This document shows, in pieces, positions 45,419 through 52,746 of a DNA stretch of 52,746 nt. Position numbers and translations under genes: made by a program. Under the pieces are notes generated by a model that saw only the letters and a program-made list of their open reading frames with translations, ran no database searches and was not told where the DNA came from. The DNA comes from Halocafeteria seosinensis. Taxonomy: Eukaryota > Sar > Bigyra > Bicosoecida. The first letter of the stretch is position 1. Each line of letters begins with the position of its first letter. The stretch lies in the NCBI GenBank assembly GCA_001687465.1, contig LVLI01000523.1, forward strand, positions 1-52,746, given 5' to 3'.

Positions 45419-45756
45419 TTTCGCTCCCAATACTTGCGGCAACTGATATTATCTGCCCCCACACTACACTACATTCCAACAACTGAAGTTTCAATAAGAC
45501 CCAGTTGTATCGATCGGTCGCGTACATTTGGCGCGTCCCAACGTTAACCCGGCAAACTTTTGTGCGACTTGCGACGAAACCGAAGCGAACCGAGGCGCTT
45601 TCTCGTTAGAGTTGACACCATAGCGCCGACGTTTGGTCATTGTGTGGATCACGATGATGGTATACGAGTTGGTGCACTGAGAGTACAACAGAGCCTGCTA
45701 TCAGTGCAAGAAGTGGCTGTCAAAACTCGACCAACGTCGCACAGAGGGACGCCGCT
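45419..45756. promoter_or_regulatory. Divergent promoter region of the DUF4200 and EF-hand genes
   Basis: A 338-bp head-to-head gap. No X-box or other ciliary regulatory motif is obvious by eye. Confidence 0.45.
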
Positions 45757-47817
45757 ATGGGCGATATAAGCAAGTTCAAGCAGTACGATGTCGATCGTTC
45801 CGGTACCATCGGCATTAGGGAATTTTTCACTGGTACGTGTTGTGTGACGTTTCTTGGGAGTGTCGCTCGTTGGACGCTTTGCATCCATCTGTACACAGCT
45901 CTCGAGCATTCCAACATCCGAATCCCCAAGCCACAAAAGGATCAACTCATACGACACTTTGATACCTATGGCGACGGAACAGTAGATTACCGAGCTTATG
46001 TCGATCATGTGAATGAACTGACGCAGTCGCATACGCCCTCAGCGCAACACAAATCGAGGAGCGCGGACGCCTCCTCCCAGAGACAGAGTGAAACCTCGAA
46101 CCGGATGCTACCGGGTCCAACGACAACGGAGACAGGCTACATGGAAGCGGCTAATGCGTGGGACAGGTCCACCTCTGACGACTCTGTGGTGGAAAAATGC
46201 CGCCGAAAAATCCTGAACAAGGCTAAGGAAATACCCCGTTTTGTCACGGCTTGCGACAAGATGGATGGAGATTCGGATCGATGCCTATCCCATGACGAAT
46301 TTGGAAGAGTGCTATCCAGAATGGGCATAAGCTTGGGGAGAACTACGTTTGAGAAGATGGCAGCTGCTTTGGATACTGAAAATGCTGGAGTCATCCCTAT
46401 CGAGAGGGTAGAACGTTTTCTGTATACTTCATCCACAGGATCAGAGAAACATGCCAATCTCGATAAACGGAGTGTGGAACATGCGTATTCAAATTTGGTT
46501 GACAGCTCAGGGATAAGGAAATCAGGTTCTGTAGATCCTGTGTATCGTCATTTGAACAGCCTAGATAAAGGTCAAACAGGAAAACTTCCGCTAATGACGC
46601 TAACGTACGCTCTCCAGCAGGTATGTAGGATAGCTTGTTGAAGTAATGCTGAGTTGGTGTTCAATCCGCCGCTATCGGTGCAGCATGGATTTTCGCCCAA
46701 TTCACGCTATATGGATATTGCTTTGCGCCATCTAAGGGTGGAGACCAAAGATCCAAACGCATTGGTCCCGTACAAATCGTTGTTGCACAGTGTTCAGCGG
46801 AAACTCCATCATGGGTCAGTTGGGGCCGAGGAATATGGAGAAGGATCGGACGGCATGGATTCAGGGAGTCCTTACTTCAGAAAAGAAGGAGTGCACGATT
46901 CTAAAATATGGCAATCCCTACGGTCCTCGAGAGATAAAATTCTTTCCAATTTAAGACGCTATCCTGGGAAAAAACTTTCCTATAAAGAGATGGACCGCTG
47001 TTTAGTTGAGTCTGGAGTTCACTTGAGCGACGAAGACGTTTCCAGGGTGATTGCAAGGCTGGATGATAATGATGATGGAAAGATAGGGTTTGAGTCCGTA
47101 GTTCGAAATCTGTGTCCCGGTCAGAATATAGATAACTCGTGGAGGAATGGTATCATCACGAATGGTTTTCGGGATGAAGTTACCGGTGAACAACCTTGGT
47201 GGATCGACAAGGAGTCGTTTTCGGACAGCTCATTTTCCACAGGCAAGCATCGTCCGAGGCAATCACAGTCTGTTACTCCCACTCACCTTCCCCATATGTA
47301 TCAGGAGGATCATAAGGAGCGGCATGCAAACTTACGGCAGCAGAAAAAGCAAGAGACTCACAATAAATTGTTTGGCTCACGTGGTGTCGAGGATGCTCTT
47401 TCTGAGCACAGTGGCCAGGACTCTCTCGGACAACTGTATAAACAAAGAAAAGGTGGAGCAAAGATGCTAAAATCACATTTTGCTGGGGGCAGTATGACGT
47501 TTCCGCATGAAGACACTGAGCGACCGGAATCTGCCACAGTCCCATGTTGGGCATCATCCAATAGAGAAACACAGACTTCCAAGGGAACTTATTCTTTTGC
47601 GCAACCCTACTTGACAGCAGGAACTGGTGTTGATGAGAAGCGCCAACTGATGCTGGATTTATATCGGCAGCGTGAAAATGGGAGGCACGACCATACCGAC
47701 TCGCAGCATGCCGGAAACGGTCCTTCTGGAGGTGGTGCATCTGCTCGTCCTCCAGTTCATCCCGAGAAGGGCAGAAGAGAATACAAAGTCTTGCGTTTCG
47801 CACATGCTCCTCGTTGA
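45757..47817 (+). CDS. Multi-EF-hand calcium-binding protein, 643 aa
   Basis: Exons 45757-45832, 45899-46620 and 46684-47817. The 66-nt first intron is needed: without it the frame stays open but the first two EF-hands are split by unrelated residues. EF1 (residues 11-22) is canonical: D-V-D-R-S-G-T-I-G-I-R-E. EF2 (47-58) has Ala in place of the final Glu. Further EF-like loops follow: D-K-M-D-G-D-S-D-R-C-L-S, L-D-T-E-N-A-G-V-I, L-D-K-G-Q-T-G-K-L and, near residue 390, D-D-N-D-D-G-K-I-G-F-E-S. The C-terminal 220 residues are disordered. A calcium sensor or structural protein; the divergent ciliary neighbour hints at a ciliary role but does not prove it. AATAAA overlaps the stop. Confidence 0.8.
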
Positions 47818-48186
47818 ATAAATGTACACTGGCTGAGTACTACATTAGACGCCTATATTTGTGGAGTCCACCATATTGGTATATGAAAGCCTAAAGAAAA
47901 GGAAACGCGAAATAGAAGCAGTTTTATCCGATGAAAACGACTAGCATGTGGAAAATGAAAGGTTTAGCACGTGGCGCAGTTGTAACCCGTGCGCACGTTG
48001 TGGTATCCGCAGACTACCCCGTGGTGGCGAAGTGGCCGTCTGTGAAGTTCCAAGAGTCTCTCTCCGGCATGACACCCATAATGAGATATCAGTTCAGGCT
48101 AATATCACTTCAAAAAGGAAGATTCATTCATGCAAAATCTCTTTCGCTTATTGTTGTGAAGTTGGCTGCGCGGGGGCCAAAAAAAA
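47818..48186. other. Intergenic region
   Basis: About 370 bp between the EF-hand gene and tRNA-Gly. A minus-strand T run next to the tRNA (48178-48186 region) fits a Pol III terminator. Nothing else seen. Confidence 0.45.
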
Positions 48187-48257
48187 TGCGCTCTCCGGGA
48201 ATTGAACCCGGGCTTCGTCGATGGCAACGACGAATTCTACCACTGAACTAAGAGCGC
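48187..48257 (-). tRNA. tRNA-Gly (GCC)
   Basis: On the minus strand a 71-nt cloverleaf: acceptor GCGCTCT/AGAGCGC with discriminator A, anticodon stem CGTCG/CGACG with loop TTGCCAT (anticodon GCC), T stem CCGGG/CCCGG with loop TTCAATT. The D arm carries TTCAGTGGTAGAA. It is followed by a T run, the expected Pol III stop. No intron. Confidence 0.94.
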
Positions 48258-48579
48258 TGGTTCTTCGAAAGAACTGATAGATGGTGACAAAACCAAATAC
48301 CTATATTATACCTGCCTCTCAACAATTTGGCTGGTAAACAAGGCTTCTTAGCAGGTTGTTGGACTGGCCAATTTGGACAAGTGCAACTAAACTGAGTTAT
48401 TGTTTCATTGAATAACTGCAAGAGTTGGCTCTCCACCATCATGGCCTAGTTACCAACCAACGAGTGGCTCTTGTTCACTTCACATCACGCAGTGACACTA
48501 AAGCCCTACACAAGGTGGTAAAAGCATTCTTGACAAATTCCAGGTGCTCAATTTTATTTCATTGTCGGATTGTAGGACC
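48258..48579. other. Intergenic region upstream of RPC5
   Basis: About 320 bp between tRNA-Gly (minus) and RPC5 (plus). No coding segment supported. Confidence 0.4.
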
Positions 48580-51116
48580 ATGTCGTCTTCTACGAGACAA
48601 CGTATTCGGGAGACAGAGGAAGAGGAGGATGTTCACGCGACGAACTCTAGTTCATCGGCAGTGTCTACAGAGCAGACTTCGTCATCTGAGAAGAGGGACC
48701 AAACACAGAAGCAAGATAGTCATACAGAAGATGAAGATGAGGATGAACTTGTGGCTTCGTATGACGTGTATATTTCCCAGGAACTGTCAGATAGACTGTA
48801 TCTGCTTCAGCACCGGTGGAGAAAGACGGGTACTTCAGGGCATTTTCCTGTTCAAGAAGCCAGATTCCGTCCAAATAATGCGGTTTTGGAATTGGAGCAT
48901 GGATTGGATACTAATTCCCCTCATTATGATCCTGAAAGTCACGATAGGAAAAGAGTTCAGACAATTAGAACTGTGTCGCAGGCTGTCCCGAGCCAAGCAT
49001 GTTACCTCGTTGGTGTGAAACGCGACGGTAAGACTTGCTCACCACGAACTATCTGGTGTTTATCTGCCGAAGACTCTTCTATCATGGATGCACAGACGGA
49101 ATTCATTTGACTCCACTTCACGGAATGTTTGATATGAAAGCTGACTTTTCTCACATGGCAAACGCGGAGCTCCCTGAGTGGAAGAAGTCAAAAGGAGCTA
49201 CTACAGGTAGGAATAAACTGTCGCTCGCTGTTATTGTTTTACTAATCATTCATAATTACGTCTACTCCACAGAGGAAGAAAACTTGGAACAAGAGCCTCA
49301 GCGACTGACAGTGAGTGACCAGGATATTTCCCTTTTCTCTGGGCTGACAATGTGACTTTCTTGGTAACTTACAGACAAAGATAAAGCGCCAAGAAACAGA
49401 ACGAGCTATGACTGCCCGAAAACGAAGCTACCGATATACACAGCAACTAGTGGAGCAGGAACCTCCAATAGACTTGGATGTTTATAATCGTTACTCCGCG
49501 GAATGTAAAGAAGCCCAGGAAGAACTATATGTAACGGGTGAAAAAGCAGCACAAGATTGCTACCCGGACCATACCGCCGGCTCTTACCTAAGAGTTTGGA
49601 AGCCACCAAGGTACGATGATTCCCCGGAAGTAGACACCATTACCGAACTCAACCGTGTGCTCCTACTTGTAACAGGAAAATTCATCAGCCGCAAGAGCAA
49701 GAGGCAAAGAGGAAAGATGATCTCGATCTCTCCACTCTCAGGGGTCAAGTGGAACGTATTATGCGAAAAGGTATGACATTGTAGGGGAAACCTGTCTTCG
49801 TACCACTTGGTTTATGGGGATTCTTAACTGGTCCAGGTGTCTGCTTACCATTTGAAAAAATCAAGGAATTCGTAACTAACTATGAAGATGAAGGTGAAAT
49901 CGTTGTAGAATTGCACAAAATAGCAACGCTTGTAAGAGGTAATTGGTGTCTCAAGAGCTCTCAATGGGTAAAACATGTCTCGCCAACGTTTAGTGCGAAA
50001 GCTGAGGGGTTTCCTGCCCCATGCAACGCGTCAACTGCTGTTGCGGTTCGAGATTTTGTTATTTGCCAGTTTAGAAAATTTCGAGCAATTTCTCGTCCAT
50101 GGATTGCACGTGTTACCAGCATCGATCGATCGTTGCTGAAAGAAATTCTCGATGGCATAGCAAGATTGAATCCTCCTTTGAGACAATGGGAGCTCCGGCA
50201 TCCGGATGACGCGGAATTTTTGCAAAGATACTCCGGTGTAGCCGCCGCCATGGATACAGCATGGGAGAAGCGTGAGAGAGAGCTGCGTCAAACCTTCTCA
50301 AGCGAAGGAGGTACTAGAGAGGACTGGACAAGAGAGCACTATGCTGCTCCCCCTGAGGTCGAAGCTCTTCGTGCTCAACGCGATAGAATATACGAACAAC
50401 TACGGCAGAGCTTCGAAAATGCCCCCCAAGAAGATGATGAAGATTGGTCCGAGGATGAGCAGGAGGGCTTTCATCAGTTGCCCCGACGAGCAAGTAAGAC
50501 AATGGTTCTCAACAGTGACGATATAAACGCTGCCAAGGAGATCCTCAGGAAAGAGTTCTTAAATCATGGTGTATGCAATATTAGATACCTGGCGAAATGT
50601 TTGCGCAAATCCGTTGCATCAGCTACGAACACAAGTGGCCTACTATCAGCAGTGAGGTTCCTTGAGGATAGTACCCTTTTTCTTGTTGTTCAAAAGATTC
50701 TGCTGGGTCAAAATGAACCCATTACGAAGAGTGAGAACTCAGATTTACGTCTCGAAGAGACCGATGATTCTTCCCCATTAGCGGTATGCGTCCGTGAAGG
50801 GCCACCCCCAGATGATGAGCATGAATTGGAGGAGAAATCGAGCGCTCGCCGCTCCTCTGTTGGTTCTGTGGGGGATGATGCTTACGTCTTGTGGGAAAGA
50901 AGCAATGAAACTTTAGACCCGTTTAGAAAAGTTGTCATCGACCTATTCCGAGCTGGCAATTCGATGTTAAAGCGTGCAGATGTGACAAAAGCAGTCAAAG
51001 ACGCGCTAAATGAGGATATTCCCCCCAATGTGTACAATAAAGTGATGAGAGAGCTTGCGTTGAGCAAACGTGCGCATTGCTGGGTGTTGAAATCGGGAGA
51101 TCCGTCGGCAGAGTAG
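48580..51116 (+). CDS. RNA polymerase III subunit RPC5 (POLR3E/Sin family)
   Basis: Six exons (48580-49027, 49096-49206, 49273-49310, 49375-49610, 49676-49770, 49837-51116) give 735 aa. After an acidic N-terminus the family pattern D-V-Y-I-S-Q-E-L-S-D-R-L-Y-L-L-Q appears, then K-R-D-G-I-H-L-T-P-L-H-G-M-F-D-M. Later come L-S-T-L-R-G-Q-V-E-R-I and a G-V-C-L-P-F-E-K-I-K segment followed by winged-helix-like parts. Exon 5 must be read in another frame than the long ORF that covers it: a 65-nt intron (49611-49675) restores the family sequence. The C-terminal quarter has two more predicted winged-helix units. RPC5 pairs with RPC4 and works in Pol III initiation and termination on genes such as tRNAs; the tRNA-Gly gene next door is coincidence. 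Confidence 0.85.
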
Positions 51117-51562
51117 GAATCAATGATTTATTTAGAGAACAAAGGCAAAATAGCACTGTATTTGCTCTATTCTTTCATTGAAGACTGTTTGTACAGGAAT
51201 AAGTAGGATTCCGCGTGGTTCACAAGACTTGGTAATACAAGTTGGTATTCCCGTGGTTCCTTCCTGGAAAGTTTGAGACCTACTTCCATGTAAATAGTTA
51301 AACAATCTATAGGGATACTTGCTACATCCTCGTTCTTTTCGTCCTTTCTTCTTGCAGCATTATAATAGGAGCCTCGTGTACCGGATATTGTATCTCTTGA
51401 TTATCGAAAAAGAAAAGGAATCCGGCCATTCTACCACTACATATTTCAATTCCTTTCTCGAATAATTTCCCTTGGAAAGGCAAAGGAAATACAATTCGAT
51501 TTGATTAACTTAAAGTGAAGTTACCCTCTAAGCCACCATATAGGGCCTGAGAGATAAGTGCA
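51117..51562. other. Intergenic region
   Basis: About 450 bp, AT rich, between RPC5 and the last gene. No coding segment or RNA gene seen. Confidence 0.4.
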
Positions 51563-52505
51563 ATGACAACGGGAGTTCGGGCCAAGAAGAATTTTGCTTT
51601 GTGGAATTCTCCAGCTCCAGCTCAAGTTATGCGGTCTACAACCACTCGTATACACAACCGAAGGAGTTCTAACTTGGCTTCCACGGAAACAGATCAATCG
51701 GAAGAAACCCAGTATCATGAATTAGAGTCCATCTTGAACGACTGCACAACCGCACTAGATGCGTTGTCGTGGACGTACGGCAGAGGTGAAGTTGGGGAAG
51801 AGCAGGAACGCGGTGTAGATCTGCAGGTACGACAAATATCCTAGCAGATTAAAATGCTGAATTGCTCTTTCGTACGCTTTTAATGTATCTTTTGCATCAT
51901 TTGCTTTTCAGCGTGCGGGAAGTCAAAGAGAATCCCAACTGGAATCGTTCTGCAGACCGCCGATGGGCACTCTACTCGCTAATGACTTCCCGGCATCTAG
52001 AAACAGAAGAAACTATGGAAGTATCTCTGATGTTTCAAACATTACTCATGGCCAGTTTCAAAATATATTCGAACCTTGGGTACTCAAACAGCAAGGGGGT
52101 GAGGAGCAGGACGACCATCTCCGGAATTGTGTTGGTGGCCAAGAAGAAACGTCTGTTTTCCCAAAATATGAAGAACGGAGAATACTAGAGTGGAAGTTAG
52201 AGAGACCAGCTGACTACGTTTTGGAAGACGAAGCCACACCTTTCGGATTGCCCCATAAAAAGCTCAGGTTTATGCAAGCGAGTGCGGACGTCGGAACTAC
52301 GAATATGACTTTGGCTCAAGGGGAACGAATCGCACACAGCTTTACCCGAGATGCAATCATGCTGTTGACAGAGCACAAATTTTATTCGGATATGCGCCCC
52401 ATGACAAGGAAATCTCGAATTAGGAATCGGGGGCAAAGTGCAGTCGAGACATACATCAAAAAACGAAAACGTGGGAACGAAGGCGGGGATGGCAAACGTG
52501 ACTAG
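51563..52505 (+). CDS. Hypothetical 285-aa protein
   Basis: Exons 51563-51826 and 51912-52505 join in frame at a GTACGA donor and a TTTTCAG acceptor. The protein is hydrophilic, with no TM helix or signal peptide. The second half has a denser segment (L-E-W-K-L-E-R-P-A-D-Y-V-L-E-D-E) and a strongly basic C-terminus (K-K-R-K-R-G-N) that looks like a nuclear localisation signal. No family recognised. Confidence 0.65.
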
Positions 52506-52667
52506 ATTCCCGTTCTCTCTTCCCTGCATTCCTTTCCTTTTAATGCAATAGTATTTGTATCATGTAAACCATTTGGACATAGTTACAGTTATCATAGCTG
52601 GTGTGTGATCACCCACGGCGCATGTCAGCAAGGCTGCAGGAACAGCGGGCCCGTCGCTGCTTAACAC

Positions 52668-52746
52668 GGGCGCTTACCGCTCCTCGTTAAGAGGATGTGG
52701 TCAACTTCCCGGCCGGTGGGCTATCTGTCACATTTGTGTGTGTGTA
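52668..52746. repeat. Dispersed repeat, copy B (cut by window end)
   Basis: Same-orientation match to 40160-40236 at roughly 90 percent, running to the last base of the window. The true right boundary is not visible. It lies about 160 bp after the stop of the last gene. Confidence 0.8.

Noticed and set aside
40160-52746. The two dispersed-repeat copies as ends of one large mobile element
   Set aside because: The interval carries ordinary housekeeping genes (cyclin H, RPC5, tRNA-Gly), so two independent copies of a short repeat are far more likely.

Overview
This is nuclear DNA of an intron-rich, gene-dense, single-celled eukaryote, probably one that builds cilia. Genes are split by GT-AG introns, mostly 55-80 nt but some apparently only 33-40 nt. 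I fixed the splice sites by hand from frame continuity and donor/acceptor sequence. Recognisable products are all eukaryotic: a small TIM chaperone, a kinesin, COG complex subunit 1, an OST3/6 oligosaccharyltransferase subunit, a TMEM208/SND2-type ER protein, cyclin H, RNA polymerase III subunit RPC5, a UBE2O-type E2, an MscS-type channel, a DUF4200 (CCDC42/CFAP73-type) ciliary protein and two tRNA genes. The DUF4200 protein is the best evidence for cilia. I cannot name the lineage; an alga or heterotrophic flagellate is plausible.

Layout. 1-10 kb: a signal-peptide/TM protein with a C2H2 finger (+); a possible minus-strand exon; an unknown 460-aa protein (+) whose end overlaps the end of a nine-exon 908-aa protein (-); OST3/6 (+); an SDR-family protein with altered catalytic residues (-); tRNA-Met. 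10-20 kb: small TIM (+), a seven-exon coiled-coil protein (+), kinesin (+), a basic 749-aa protein (-), RNase HI (+). 20-31 kb: COG1 (-), a Ser-rich coiled-coil protein (+), and two tandem paralogous small genes (-). 30-38 kb: MscS channel (-) and UBE2O (-). 38.3-40.5 kb: the only gene-poor, degenerate-looking stretch, with frame-broken coding segments and one copy of a dispersed repeat. 40.5-52.7 kb: TMEM208, cyclin H, CCDC42-like (-), an EF-hand protein, tRNA-Gly, RPC5, an unknown protein, and a second copy of the dispersed repeat cut by the window end.

There is no operon-like pathway clustering. The recurring pattern is tight convergent pairs (CDS ends overlapping or 10-100 bp apart) and divergent pairs sharing about 320-680 bp. 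One divergent pair, the DUF4200 protein and the EF-hand protein, could be a co-regulated ciliary pair. The items I would look at first are the tandem small paralogs with their strongly conserved double-SP core, the SDR that lacks the usual catalytic Asn and Lys, and the frame-broken region with the nearby dispersed repeat.
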